A stretch of DNA of 64,000 nt, taken from positions 558,001 through 622,000 of the forward strand of contig NZ_CP138995.1 of the NCBI RefSeq assembly GCF_044596045.1. The letters run 5' to 3'. Positions 1 to 9,110 of this stretch are shown piece by piece (the stretch's first letter is position 1; every line of letters starts with the position of its first letter). Below the pieces are notes generated by a model. The model had not been told where the DNA came from, did no database searches, and saw only the letters and a program-made list of their open reading frames with translations. The translations under genes were made by a program, and so were the position numbers. The stretch is from Flagellimonas sp947499585 (GTDB lineage Bacteria; Bacteroidota; Bacteroidia; Flavobacteriales; Flavobacteriaceae).

Positions 1-317
1 TCCATCCCCAATCTTTCCAAACTATCATCAAAGGCTTTTAATGTAGCATCATATCCTTGATCATCGTTCCAAACCTTGCTTACAACAAAAATATCTTTTC
101 GATCAACACTACTTTGTTTGACCCCTTGACCTACACCATTTTCGTTCTTATATATTGAGGCTGTATCAATGTGTCTGTAACCGTGGTTCAAAGCATCCTT
201 AACGGCATTTACAACCTCATCTCCATCTTTTGATAGATAAACTCCTAAACCAAAATAGGGCATTAGAACACCGTTGTTCAACTCAAACGTTCCCTGTAAA
301 TCTGTAATTGTTCTCAT
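1..317 (-). CDS. Aldo/keto reductase, N-terminal part (gene runs off the window)
   Basis: The reverse strand encodes 105 residues of an aldo/keto reductase, an NAD(P)H-dependent cytoplasmic enzyme reducing aldehydes and ketones. The start is the ATG at 317-315. The family signature GYRHIDTASIY is at residues 46-56, giving catalytic Asp51 and Tyr56. SKVWND supplies catalytic Lys81. The catalytic His and the C-terminal half of the barrel lie outside the window, so the protein is cut by the window edge, not necessarily broken. It starts 3 bases after the stop of the EnvC-like gene, so it is probably the distal gene of that transcript. Substrate cannot be inferred. Confidence 0.9.
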   Translation of the reverse strand, partial: MRTITDLQGTFELNNGVLMPYFGLGVYLSKDGDEVVNAVKDALNHGYRHIDTASIYKNENGVGQGVKQSSVDRKDIFVVSKVWNDDQGYDATLKAFDDSLERLGM

Positions 318-320
318 GTC

Positions 321-1544
321 TTATAATTGATATATCCAATCCTCAGGATTCAATCGATTGGAATCTTGATAAAGATAAAACTTCAACTTTGTAGTACCAT
401 CAAACCGATTGGTATAAATATCGCCAAGCACCTCTTTTACAAGGACTTTATCTCCCTTTTTTACGTATACATTGGATAAGTTATAATAGGTGCTAATATA
501 ATTTCCATGCTTTATCTGCACACCTCTACTACCTCCAGGAACCGTTAAAATTGCAATGACTTCACCTTCAAAAATTGCTCTTGCTTTGCTACCTTGATCT
601 GTAGCAATAGTGACACCATTGTTTCTGTGTTTTATTCCAGGGTATAGTTTATCGTTGTACACGCCATACCCTTGACTTTTAATTCCCTTTTCTACAGGCC
701 AAATAAGTTTCCCTTTATTTGCGGAAAAATTATTCGCAACCAATTTAGCTTCCGGAGTCAATACAAATTTGGTTCTACTAGATTTACCAGCCTTTTTATT
801 GGTACTTGCAATAGCGCTTTTTATTAGCCGTTCTATTTCCCTATCAATTTTACGGGACTCCTTCTGTTTTTCTGCGATGGCTGCAGTGTATTTTGTTTCA
901 TTTTGTCTAATACTTCGCAATAGGTTCTTTTGGGATTCTATTTCGTTGAATAGCTCGTTTTTTACTTTTTTATTTTCTGCCAACAATTGTTCTTTGGTCT
1001 TACGCTGAGTTACCAAATCTTGGTTCAGTGTAGCAAGTTCATTGGTTTTTGTGATGATATCTTCACCTTGTTTCTTTCTATGCTTTGCATATTGCTCCAT
1101 GTACTGGAGTCTCTTAAATGCTTGATAAAAGTTTTCTGAGGATAAGAGAAACATTAGTCGATTACTTTGTGCCTTATTCTGATATGATTTTTGAATAAGG
1201 TTAGCATAATCATCTCTCAGAATTTTAAGATCTTCTCTAAGTTTACTAATACTTCTAATATTTACATTAATTTGTCTGTTGAGTAAATTAGATTGTTGAT
1301 TGGTAACTCTAATAAGTTCTTGCCTTACATTAATTCTCTTATCCAAAGCTTCCATTTGGTCCAGAACGGTGCCCTTTTCTTTCTTTTCCGCAAAAAGCAA
1401 TCTGTTGATTTCTTTTATTTCCTGCTGCAATCTCTCTCGTTTGGACTCTAAAGCCTTTTGCTCACTAGTCTGTGCATTAGTGGAAATTGAAATGAAAAAC
1501 GTAAAAATCAGACAACAAACGCAATATGAAATCTTATCTATCAT
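321..1544 (-). CDS. EnvC-like murein hydrolase activator (coiled coil plus degenerate LytM/M23 domain)
   Basis: A 407-residue exported protein. Residues 1-24 form a signal peptide ending in STNA-Q. Residues about 25-255 are rich in K, E, Q and L with heptad character, as in the EnvC/FtsX-associated coiled coil. Residues about 275-400 form a LytM (peptidase M23) domain. Zinc ligands of active M23 enzymes look degraded: the first motif reads KHRNNGVTIATD, and the last reads HGNYISTYYNL where active enzymes have a second His near the end. This suggests an activator of amidases at division rather than an active endopeptidase, as for E. coli EnvC. It lies one base after the DUF4292 lipoprotein gene and is cotranscribed with it. 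Confidence 0.82.
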   Translation of the reverse strand: MIDKISYCVCCLIFTFFISISTNAQTSEQKALESKRERLQQEIKEINRLLFAEKKEKGTVLDQMEALDKRINVRQELIRVTNQQSNLLNRQINVNIRSISKLREDLKILRDDYANLIQKSYQNKAQSNRLMFLLSSENFYQAFKRLQYMEQYAKHRKKQGEDIITKTNELATLNQDLVTQRKTKEQLLAENKKVKNELFNEIESQKNLLRSIRQNETKYTAAIAEKQKESRKIDREIERLIKSAIASTNKKAGKSSRTKFVLTPEAKLVANNFSANKGKLIWPVEKGIKSQGYGVYNDKLYPGIKHRNNGVTIATDQGSKARAIFEGEVIAILTVPGGSRGVQIKHGNYISTYYNLSNVYVKKGDKVLVKEVLGDIYTNRFDGTTKLKFYLYQDSNRLNPEDWIYQL

Positions 1545-1545
1545 A

Positions 1546-2331
1546 TTACTTTAATATAATTTCATCAAACCCCTTTGGAACTTTATAAGGAAAATTCAAA
1601 GATCTGTTCAATTCCAGGTTCTTAAAACTTAAATCAATGATGGTTTTATCTTCTTCTTCAGCGGCCACAATCTGAATTTCATTTGGAAATATCTTACCAG
1701 AAATATCCTGATAGGTATATTTTGCTTGTAATTGTCGGGCCTCCTCTGGTTGTGAAATTTCTTGAGAAGAAATCTTGAAGTTTCTAGGCTCTAATTGAAA
1801 CAATATTTTAAATAGCTCTTTTGCCTTTTTTGGTTTTAATTGATAATCTCCTTGATTGATTGCAGAGGTGTATTTTTCCTTTCTAAGGTCAAAAACTGCA
1901 TTCCCCAACAACAGATTCTGAACTTTGTCAAAATCAAGCTCTGTACCCAAGAGTTCACTTAAATAACTAAAGTCCCCATCAAAATATTCTCCTTGTAATT
2001 TGTTGTAAAAGGATACTTTCTCTGGGGTTATATGGGCCTTTACCACGCCAAGGGGAGCGCTAATCCAAATCACTTTATTTTTTTCCATTCTAAGGCTCAC
2101 ACTTACTCCTTGGTTCTTTTTCCCATCTGAGTAATCAATTTTTACTCTTCCACTCAAGGTTTTAAAATCGACCTGGTTGGCATAATGATTTTCTATAATG
2201 CGTCTTGTAGAAATTCCTGAATCAACTTCACCCCCTACAACAGTCTTAGTACTTTTACAGGAGCTTAAAGCTATCGTACACAAGAACAAAAGGGTGATCT
2301 GTTTCTTTATTTGAAATTGAAATAACCGCAT
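1546..2331 (-). CDS. DUF4292 lipoprotein
   Basis: A 261-residue predicted lipoprotein. Residues 1-25 form a lipoprotein signal with lipobox ALSSC (Cys25). The remainder is beta-rich, with alternating hydrophobic strands and the length and composition of the Bacteroidota DUF4292 family. The function of that family is not established; an outer-membrane lipid- or LPS-related role is only a guess from fold type and the envelope-gene neighbours. Its ATG overlaps the stop of the upstream TPR gene as TAATG, so translation is probably coupled. The envC-like gene follows one base downstream. Confidence 0.75.
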   Translation of the reverse strand: MRLFQFQIKKQITLLFLCTIALSSCKSTKTVVGGEVDSGISTRRIIENHYANQVDFKTLSGRVKIDYSDGKKNQGVSVSLRMEKNKVIWISAPLGVVKAHITPEKVSFYNKLQGEYFDGDFSYLSELLGTELDFDKVQNLLLGNAVFDLRKEKYTSAINQGDYQLKPKKAKELFKILFQLEPRNFKISSQEISQPEEARQLQAKYTYQDISGKIFPNEIQIVAAEEEDKTIIDLSFKNLELNRSLNFPYKVPKGFDEIILK

Positions 2332-3245
2332 TACAGGCCTGTTTTTATTTTGTTCAAATATTCGTTTGCCTTAGAGGCATTGCCAATAGCCGTATATGCT
2401 TTTGATAATTCTGCGTAAATCTTGTTGGCCAAGGAAACATCATCCAACAGATAATCCAGAGCGCTTTCTAAAACTTCCACCGCTTTGGTAGATTTTGAAG
2501 TTCTATTAAGTGCCGTTCCATATGCATAGTGAAAATAGGGTTGAAGTGGATAAGAATCCAAAGCTTCTTTTGAAACCTCCTCCATATTCTTGAAATCCCC
2601 TCTTACCAAAAGCCCTTCTATTTGCGATTGATATTGTGCTATTGGACCATCCTCTTTTTGTACTGTCTTTTCCGGCTTAACCGCCGTAGTTAGTTTTTCA
2701 TTTACACGCTGGATGGAGTCATTGATTTTTAATGTTAAATCAGTGGCGAATTTTGAGTTTCCAAGCCCTTCCAAAACCTTTAATGCATCATTGTATTTTC
2801 TCTTTTTAAAATAGAAAACAGCAAGATTCTCCTGCAACTTGTTGTTAGAAAAAGGAAGTTGTTGCTGAATTACATCAATGGAGGTTCCTTGTTTTTCCAA
2901 AACACGCAATAGGGTTTCTAAATACCAGAAATCCATTGGTTTTGCTTTCAAGGCATCTACAGCATATTCTTGAGCCTGAATATATTGCTTATCCAAAAAA
3001 TAGGCCTTTGCCAATTCATAATCAATGACACTGTTTGAAGAGTCCAACCGTTTGCATTCTAAAAACAAATCAATGGCTCTATCATAATTCTGAATCCCTT
3101 TTTGTTTTAGTGCCTCAAAAAAGCTTTCTTGAAATTCATCTGTATATTCTTCTAAAAAAACCTCAGCACTTTGCTCTTCTTCTTGGGCATATGTCCAAAA
3201 AGAAAACAAAGAAATAAATATATATGTGCCTATTAGTCTTTTCAA
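2331..3245 (-). CDS. Secreted tetratricopeptide-repeat protein
   Basis: A 304-residue protein with a signal peptide (residues 1-20, ending TYA-Q). TPR-type helical pairs run through residues about 45-165 (YDRAIDLFLECKRLDSS, YIQAQEYAVDALKAKP, YNDALKVLEGLG) and again at about 200-300 (YHYAYGTALNRTSKSTKAV, KAYTAIGNASKANEYL). A linker of low complexity joins them. TPRs mediate protein-protein contacts; the partner is unknown. The gene is coupled by a one-base overlap to the DUF4292 lipoprotein gene, so the two products may act together in the periplasm. Confidence 0.8.
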   Translation of the reverse strand: MKRLIGTYIFISLFSFWTYAQEEEQSAEVFLEEYTDEFQESFFEALKQKGIQNYDRAIDLFLECKRLDSSNSVIDYELAKAYFLDKQYIQAQEYAVDALKAKPMDFWYLETLLRVLEKQGTSIDVIQQQLPFSNNKLQENLAVFYFKKRKYNDALKVLEGLGNSKFATDLTLKINDSIQRVNEKLTTAVKPEKTVQKEDGPIAQYQSQIEGLLVRGDFKNMEEVSKEALDSYPLQPYFHYAYGTALNRTSKSTKAVEVLESALDYLLDDVSLANKIYAELSKAYTAIGNASKANEYLNKIKTGL

Positions 3246-3287
3246 TTTATATTAGATTTTGTTTTCCAACTAAAACAATCTATACAA

Positions 3288-4304
3288 CTATTCCATAACG
3301 GAATAGTCTCCTATGCTTATGGTCTCAAAATTACCATCAAAAACTACATGGTTGCCAATCATGGCATTATCCAAATTAGCGTTTTTGATCATGCTATTAC
3401 TTTGAATTAAGCTATTTTTAACGGTTGAGTTTTCAATAACCGTGCCTGCACCAACAGATACGTAAGGGCCAACTGTAGCATTTTTAAGAACCACATTTTC
3501 TCCTATAAAGCAAGGCTCAATAATATTTACGTTCTCTTTTTCAACAGAGCTTGCAATTAATCCCTCGCCATCTTTTTCTAAAAAGCCTAGCATTCGTTGA
3601 TTTGTTTCTATAGTCACATTTTTGTTTCCACAGTCCATCCACTCGTCTACCTTACCTGGGACAAATTTCATGCCCTTCTCCATCATTCGTTTTATTCCAT
3701 CATTTATTTGATACTCTCCACCATTGATAATATCATTGTCCAAAACGTATTGCAATTCATTTTTTAGAACACTTACATCTTTAAAATAGTAAATGCCAAT
3801 TACAGCCAGGTCGGAAACAAACTCTTGTGGTTTTTCAACCAACTCTATTATCTCATTTTGTTCACTTAATTTTACAACGCCAAATGCCTCTGGTTTATCA
3901 ACTTGTTTTACCCAAATAACACTGTCTGCGGATTTATCCAAATCAAAATCAGCGCGTATTAGTGTATCTGCATAGGCTATCACTGCAGGCCCGCTTAATG
4001 AATCCTTGGCGCTCATAATGGCATGTCCTGTTCCCAATGGTTCATCTTGTCTATAGATGGATCCTTTGGCACCAAGACTCTTTGCCAACTGCATAAGGCT
4101 GTCCACCACATCGTCTCCAAAAAAAGCAGGGTCTCCCAAGATAAAAGCAACTTCTTCTATTTCTTCTCCCAATACTTTAGCAATATCACTCACCAATCGA
4201 TGAACAATAGGTTTACCAGCAACCGGAATTAATGGTTTTGGAACTGTTAATGTATGTGGTCTTAATCGGGAACCTCTTCCCGCCATGGGTACAATAATTT
4301 TCAT
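3288..4304 (-). CDS. Sugar-1-phosphate nucleotidyltransferase with C-terminal beta-helix
   Basis: A 338-residue cytoplasmic enzyme that should activate a sugar-1-phosphate with an NTP. The N-terminal signature GRGSRLRPHT (residues 9-18) followed by VPKPLIPVAGKPI is the nucleotide and metal binding loop of the family. AYADTL supplies the metal-binding Asp region and EYQINDGIK the sugar-binding region. Residues about 255-335 contain hexapeptide-type turns (VVLKNATVGPYVSVGAG), a left-handed beta-helix. Sugar and base specificity (glucose/dTTP, mannose/GTP or other) cannot be decided from sequence alone. Neighbours include a flippase, consistent with surface glycan supply. Confidence 0.85.
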   Translation of the reverse strand: MKIIVPMAGRGSRLRPHTLTVPKPLIPVAGKPIVHRLVSDIAKVLGEEIEEVAFILGDPAFFGDDVVDSLMQLAKSLGAKGSIYRQDEPLGTGHAIMSAKDSLSGPAVIAYADTLIRADFDLDKSADSVIWVKQVDKPEAFGVVKLSEQNEIIELVEKPQEFVSDLAVIGIYYFKDVSVLKNELQYVLDNDIINGGEYQINDGIKRMMEKGMKFVPGKVDEWMDCGNKNVTIETNQRMLGFLEKDGEGLIASSVEKENVNIIEPCFIGENVVLKNATVGPYVSVGAGTVIENSTVKNSLIQSNSMIKNANLDNAMIGNHVVFDGNFETISIGDYSVME

Positions 4305-4338
4305 GTGTTCTTTAATATAACGTAGTTAGTGTTTAGGT

Positions 4339-4773
4339 TTATTGTGTTCCGGTACTGCCAAAACCTCCGGCGCCCCTATCTGTCTCAGAAAGTGAGTCTA
4401 CTTTAACCCATTCTGCTCGTTCATGCTTTGCAATCACCATTTGGGCAATACGCTCCCCATTTTCAATGGTAAAATCGTCTGCAGAAAGGTTTACTAGAAT
4501 AACACCCACCTCACCTCTGTAGTCGGCATCGACTGTTCCCGGGGCATTTAGCACGGTAATCCCTTTTTTTGCCGCAAGCCCACTGCGTGGTCTTACTTGC
4601 GCCTCGTAACCAACAGGTAATTCTATAAAAATTCCGGTGGGCACAATAGCTCTTTCCAATGACTTTAGCGTAATAGGTTCGGCAATATTTGCCCTTAGAT
4701 CCATACCTGCGGAAGCAAGCGTTTCATAATGGGGCAATTGATGATTTGATGTGTTGATTATTTTAATTTTCAC
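4339..4773 (-). CDS. dut: dUTP diphosphatase
   Basis: A 144-residue trimeric-type dUTPase, hydrolysing dUTP to dUMP and pyrophosphate. All five family motifs are visible in order: AGMDLRA, RPRSGLAAKKG, the catalytic region GTVDADYRGEVGVILVN, RIAQMVI and the C-terminal P-loop-like RGAGGFGSTG. Length is normal. The start overlaps the end of the flippase gene by 11 bases, so expression is coupled. This order (flippase, dut, nucleotidyltransferase, TPR, DUF4292, M23) is, to my knowledge, common in Flavobacteriaceae. Confidence 0.97.
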   Translation of the reverse strand: MKIKIINTSNHQLPHYETLASAGMDLRANIAEPITLKSLERAIVPTGIFIELPVGYEAQVRPRSGLAAKKGITVLNAPGTVDADYRGEVGVILVNLSADDFTIENGERIAQMVIAKHERAEWVKVDSLSETDRGAGGFGSTGTQ

Positions 4774-6232
4774 GTTGTAGAAATATAGTCTTTAACTTGT
4801 CTCCTTCCATTTTGTAAACTAGTGTCAAAAATAGCAAAAGTAAGACCCCTCCAGCTATTAAATTTCGGCTAAAAGCATAAAAAGACAGTGCAGAAAATAG
4901 TATGGAAACGGATAAGTAGAATACTATTTTTCGCATGTTGTATGGAACTGGGTAATACTTCCTTCCAAAATAATAAGACAGTACCATCATGCTTGCATAC
5001 GCTGCCAAAGTTGCCAAGGCGGATGCCATATATCCAATTTTTGGGATAAAGGCAATGTTTATCATTAGGGTAATCAAGGCCCCAATTGAAGAGATATAGG
5101 CCCCAAACTTTGTTTGGTCCGTTACTTTGTACCAAACAGATAGGTTATGGTATATTCCCAAACAAAGACTTCCCAATAATATAATGGGCACTACGTCCAA
5201 TGCTTCCCAATAGGTGGCATTTCGTATTAACAATTCTCCTAAAACATCTATAAAAACCACAACGGCCAGTAGTATTATACTTCCCAATATCACAAAATAA
5301 TTGGTGATTTGGGCATAGGTTTTTTGTGGTTTTTCCGTTTTGGCATGACTAAAGAAAAAAGGCTCTACTCCCATTCTAAATGCGGTTCCGAACAAGGTCA
5401 TAAAAAGTGCCAGTTTATAACATGCACCATATTTTCCAACTTCGCTTGCAGCAATGTCTTGTGGTAGCAGCTCTGTCAATAAAATTTTATCCACTACCTC
5501 ATTTATGGTAAAGGCAATCCCTGCCACCATAATAGGGCCGGAATATTTAAGCATCTGCTTCCATAAGGTGGAATCAAACTTGTACGAAACTTTAAAGTAC
5601 GTGGGTAGAAGCAATAATAAGGTAACTGCGCTGGCAATAATGTTGGAGATAAAAATGTACTGGATTTCCCAGCCCTCCCTATATATTGAATTTAGAAATC
5701 CTTCATTAGTATCTTGAACTGCTTTTGGTAGAATGAGCAAGAAAAAAACATTGAATCCTAAATTTATGGCAACATTTACAGTTTTTAAGAGCGCATATTT
5801 CATTGGTTTTTCTTGAGCTCTTAAAAGCGCAAAAGGAATGATTACCAATGCATCTAATACCAAAATATATGTAGTAAACTTTATATAGTCCACATTGATA
5901 TTGGTAAAGTTTGCCAAGCTTTCGTTTACCAATAACGCCACCACTAGAAATAATAGTGATGATGCCAATAACGAAATTAAAGAGGTAGAGATAACAGGTT
6001 TTTTATCTTCTCTTTTATGATAAAAACGGAAAAAAGCGGTTTCCATTCCGTACGCTAAAAAGACATTGAAGATAGCAATCCAAGCATATATGTTTATATA
6101 CTGGCCATACCCGGAAGCATTTTCAAAAACGGAAGTGTAAAGCGGGAGCAAAAAGAAGGAAATGACCCTTGGCAAAACAGTTGCCAAACCATAAATAAAA
6201 GTTTGTTTGAAAAGTCTTTTTAATGGGTTCAA
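4763..6232 (-). CDS. Polysaccharide flippase (MOP/MATE superfamily)
   Basis: A 489-residue integral membrane protein with about 12-14 hydrophobic helices. The N-terminus has a positively charged start (MNPLKRLFKQTFIYGLATVLPR) trimmed here to its visible pattern: a short basic segment, then the first helix typical of Wzx/RfbX-like exporters. It probably moves an undecaprenyl-linked glycan across the inner membrane. It is the first gene of the leftward operon and overlaps dut by 11 bases. Whether it serves a cell-wall, O-antigen or exopolysaccharide intermediate is not visible here; a second Wzx-like gene is at 62-63 kb. Confidence 0.85.
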   Translation of the reverse strand: MNPLKRLFKQTFIYGLATVLPRVISFFLLPLYTSVFENASGYGQYINIYAWIAIFNVFLAYGMETAFFRFYHKREDKKPVISTSLISLLASSLLFLVVALLVNESLANFTNINVDYIKFTTYILVLDALVIIPFALLRAQEKPMKYALLKTVNVAINLGFNVFFLLILPKAVQDTNEGFLNSIYREGWEIQYIFISNIIASAVTLLLLLPTYFKVSYKFDSTLWKQMLKYSGPIMVAGIAFTINEVVDKILLTELLPQDIAASEVGKYGACYKLALFMTLFGTAFRMGVEPFFFSHAKTEKPQKTYAQITNYFVILGSIILLAVVVFIDVLGELLIRNATYWEALDVVPIILLGSLCLGIYHNLSVWYKVTDQTKFGAYISSIGALITLMINIAFIPKIGYMASALATLAAYASMMVLSYYFGRKYYPVPYNMRKIVFYLSVSILFSALSFYAFSRNLIAGGVLLLLFLTLVYKMEGDKLKTIFLQREN

Positions 6233-6429
6233 TAGAAATCCGTTCTTTAAGAAAGCCTCTAACTAGGTGGGCACAAGTTACGCAAAACCCCTTAGTTATT
6301 GGCTTGCAACCTTAATTAGTGTTTTTTATCCCCCACAAATTTATGAATACACAACTTCAAACTAAAACATCTCCTTCAATCATATTGAAGTAAATAATTT
6401 ATATCTTTTGAGTGTAAACAATTCCACCC

Positions 6430-8085
6430 ATGAAAACTTATTTAAAACGAATGGCGGCCATCATACTTCTCTTGGCAGTAATATCCTGTGTTGAGAAGAA
6501 AAAAGCTGATCCTATAGTCCACGAAAAACCCAATATCATCTTCATCATGTCAGATGATCATGCCTATCAAGCGATAAGCACCTATAGAGATCATTTAATT
6601 GAGACTCCCAATATTGATCGCATTGGCAACGAGGGCATTGTATTTACAAATGCTTCCGTAACCAACTCCATTTGTGCTCCATCTCGAGCTACTATTTTAA
6701 CTGGGAAGCATACACATATCAACGGCAAGGTGGATAACCAGATGCCTTTTGATACGACTCAGGTTACCTTTCCTCAAATTTTCCAACAGGCAGGTTATCA
6801 AACAGCAATGTTTGGAAAGCTTCATTTTGGCAACAACCCCAAAGGCGTAGATGAATTTATGATTTTGCCTGGGCAAGGTTCATACATCAATCCTGATTTT
6901 ATTACCAAAAATGGAGATACCACCAGAATTGAAGGATATGTAACTGATATTATTACAGATTTGACTTTGAATTGGTTGGACAAAAAAAGAGATACTTTAA
7001 AGCCATTTATGCTGATGTATCTGCACAAAGCTCCGCACAGACCTTGGTGGCCAAGACCAGATAAGTTTAAGGAGTTTTTAGGCAAGAAATTCCCAGAGCC
7101 CGCTTCATTATTTGACGACTATAAAAACAGAGGCGCAGCGGCCAAAACTGCCGAAATGAACTTGCTGTACGACATGATGTATAGCCACGACAGCAAAATA
7201 CGACCAGAAACTGTTGCCAGAATGAAGAATTTAACTCCAGCAGTAAGAGAGTATGCTGGGGGATGGGAGAATCCATATGTGAATAGAATAACCGAAGAAC
7301 AAAAAGCATTATATGAGCCTATTTTGGATGAAATCAATAAAGATTTTGAAGAAAATTGGCCATCAATGACGGACAAGGAGAAAATGCAATGGAAATACCA
7401 ACGTTACATGCAAGATTATTTGGCCTGTATTTCTTCTGTGGACGATAATGTTGGGCGCCTGTTGGAATACTTGGATGATAGCAAATTATCTGACAATACC
7501 ATGGTAGTATATACCTCTGACCAAGGTTTCTATCTGGGTGAACATGGTTGGTTTGATAAGCGTTTTATTTATGATGAATCTTTTAAAACGCCATTGCTAG
7601 TTCGTTGGCCAAACAGGATTGAGCCAGGAATAACAAGCGAAGAAATGGTACAAAATTTAGATTTTGCCCAAACCTTTTTGGAAGCCGCGCAAATTGAAGC
7701 TCCTGACGATATGCAAGGGGAAAGCTTAATGCCTCTTTTAACGTCCAATACCGCTGAATGGACACGGGATGCAGTATATTATCATTATTATGAATATCCT
7801 GCGGTACATCAAGTAAAAAGACATTATGGGATAGTGACCATTGATTACAAACTGGCGCATTTTTATTACGATGTTGATGAATGGGAACTTTATGACCGCA
7901 AAAAGGACCCACAGGAAATGAACAATGTGTATGGTGATCCTGAATATGCAGAGGTGGTTACAGAACTCAAGAAAAAACTGGAAGAGCTGCGTGTTCAATA
8001 CAAAGATTCAGATGAATTGAATCAGCAGTATATCGATATTCACCATGCGAATAGTATTGATTCGCCTTTGAATAAAAAGGGTTAA
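6430..8085 (+). CDS. Lipoprotein sulfatase (S1 family, FGly type)
   Basis: A 551-residue arylsulfatase-superfamily enzyme. A lipoprotein signal ends at Cys20 (AVISC), so it is probably anchored in the outer membrane or periplasm. IIFIMSDDH (Asp42/Asp43) gives the metal-binding start. CAPSRATILTGKH contains Cys82 in the C-x-P-S-R context that is converted to formylglycine. HKAPHRPWWPRP and YTSDQGFYLGEHG are further active-site blocks. The C-terminus YDRKKDPQEMNNVY matches the usual S1 tail. The substrate is likely a sulfated glycan, but the subfamily is not assigned. It is a single gene, divergent from the flippase and closed by a strong hairpin. Confidence 0.9.
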   Translation: MKTYLKRMAAIILLLAVISCVEKKKADPIVHEKPNIIFIMSDDHAYQAISTYRDHLIETPNIDRIGNEGIVFTNASVTNSICAPSRATILTGKHTHINGKVDNQMPFDTTQVTFPQIFQQAGYQTAMFGKLHFGNNPKGVDEFMILPGQGSYINPDFITKNGDTTRIEGYVTDIITDLTLNWLDKKRDTLKPFMLMYLHKAPHRPWWPRPDKFKEFLGKKFPEPASLFDDYKNRGAAAKTAEMNLLYDMMYSHDSKIRPETVARMKNLTPAVREYAGGWENPYVNRITEEQKALYEPILDEINKDFEENWPSMTDKEKMQWKYQRYMQDYLACISSVDDNVGRLLEYLDDSKLSDNTMVVYTSDQGFYLGEHGWFDKRFIYDESFKTPLLVRWPNRIEPGITSEEMVQNLDFAQTFLEAAQIEAPDDMQGESLMPLLTSNTAEWTRDAVYYHYYEYPAVHQVKRHYGIVTIDYKLAHFYYDVDEWELYDRKKDPQEMNNVYGDPEYAEVVTELKKKLEELRVQYKDSDELNQQYIDIHHANSIDSPLNKKG

Positions 8086-8110
8086 AAAGCATAAGCTTGT
8101 CAGGTTTAGC

Positions 8111-8132
8111 ATGTAGAACGATATTTCTACAT
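8111..8132 (+). other. Inverted repeat downstream of the sulfatase gene
   Basis: ATGTAGAA at 8111-8118 and TTCTACAT at 8125-8132 are perfect 8-base arms around a 6-base loop. It lies 26 bases after the sulfatase stop and could fold in the mRNA tail. No T-run follows, so it is not a standard terminator. Confidence 0.4.
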
Positions 8133-8188
8133 TGCTTAAATCATAAACTTCGATTGGCTCAGTTTGACAATTTGAACCGACAAAAAGC

Positions 8189-8218
8189 AAAAAGCCACTT
8201 CCAAAGAAGTGGCTTTTT
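8189..8218. terminator. Bidirectional intrinsic terminator
   Basis: A perfect 13-bp stem (8189-8201 and 8206-8218) with a 4-base loop CAAA. The stem begins with five A and ends with five T, so it works as a rho-independent terminator in both directions. It separates the convergent sulfatase (plus) and atpG (minus) transcripts. Confidence 0.9.
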
Positions 8219-8237
8219 ATAAATATTTATATCAAGC

Positions 8238-9098
8238 TTAGTTGTTCAATGCCTCGGCACCACCAACAATCTCCAAAATTTCATTGGTAATTGCAGCTTG
8301 TCTTGCTTTGTTATAGGTCAATTTTAATTGATCTCTAAGCTCTGTAGCATTATCTGTTGCTTTGTGCATCGCTGTCATACGTGCTCCATGCTCACTGGCA
8401 AAAGAATCGCGAACAGCTTTGTACAATTGTGTCTTCAATGATTTTGGAATCAATTCCTCCACAATCTCGGGCTTGGAAGGCTCAAAAATATAATCTGCAG
8501 CACCAGAAGTATCTCCTTCAACAGGAACAATAGGTAAAAACTGCTCTGACATCACAATTTGTGTGGCAGCATTTTTAAACTTATTGTAAACCAATTCTAT
8601 TCTGTCGTAATTGCCTTCCGTAAAATGATTCATCAAATCTTGGGCAATTACCGCTACGTTATCAAAGGTTAAATCATCATAAACTTGACTGCGATTGGCA
8701 ATTACATTGCCTTTTTTTCCAAGGATATCATTTCCTTTCTTTCCAATAGCTAAAAAATCAACCTGCTTTCCTGCATGAGTATCCTCAAGCAAAGCCATGG
8801 ATTGCTTAATAATATTGGTGTTAAATGCGCCACATAATCCACGGTTAGAAGTAATGGCTACAACCAATACCTTATTAACCGCTCTATTATCTGCAAACTT
8901 ACTTCCAGCATCACCATCTAAACTTGCGCTAAGATTTTGCAATAACTCAGTAAGTTTATTTGCATAAGGACGCATTGCGGTAATAGCATCTTGAGCCTTT
9001 TTCAACTTAGCAGCAGAAACCATTTTCATGGCACTGGTAATCTGCATCGTTGATGATACCGTAACTATCCTATTTCTTATTTCTTTTAGATTCGCCAT
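8238..9098 (-). CDS. atpG: F1F0 ATP synthase gamma subunit
   Basis: A 286-residue central rotor-stalk subunit. The N-terminal helix (LKEIRNRI, then TMQITSAMKMVSAAKL) and the C-terminal helix (LTYNKARQAAITNEILEIV) form the antiparallel coiled coil that turns inside the alpha/beta ring. The internal block SNRGLCGAFN is a family signature. It is the last gene of the operon here, 12 bases after atpA. The beta and epsilon genes that often follow are absent from this locus, and a strong terminator follows immediately. Confidence 0.97.
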   Translation of the reverse strand: MANLKEIRNRIVTVSSTMQITSAMKMVSAAKLKKAQDAITAMRPYANKLTELLQNLSASLDGDAGSKFADNRAVNKVLVVAITSNRGLCGAFNTNIIKQSMALLEDTHAGKQVDFLAIGKKGNDILGKKGNVIANRSQVYDDLTFDNVAVIAQDLMNHFTEGNYDRIELVYNKFKNAATQIVMSEQFLPIVPVEGDTSGAADYIFEPSKPEIVEELIPKSLKTQLYKAVRDSFASEHGARMTAMHKATDNATELRDQLKLTYNKARQAAITNEILEIVGGAEALNN

Positions 9099-9110
9099 TT
9101 ATATTTGGGC

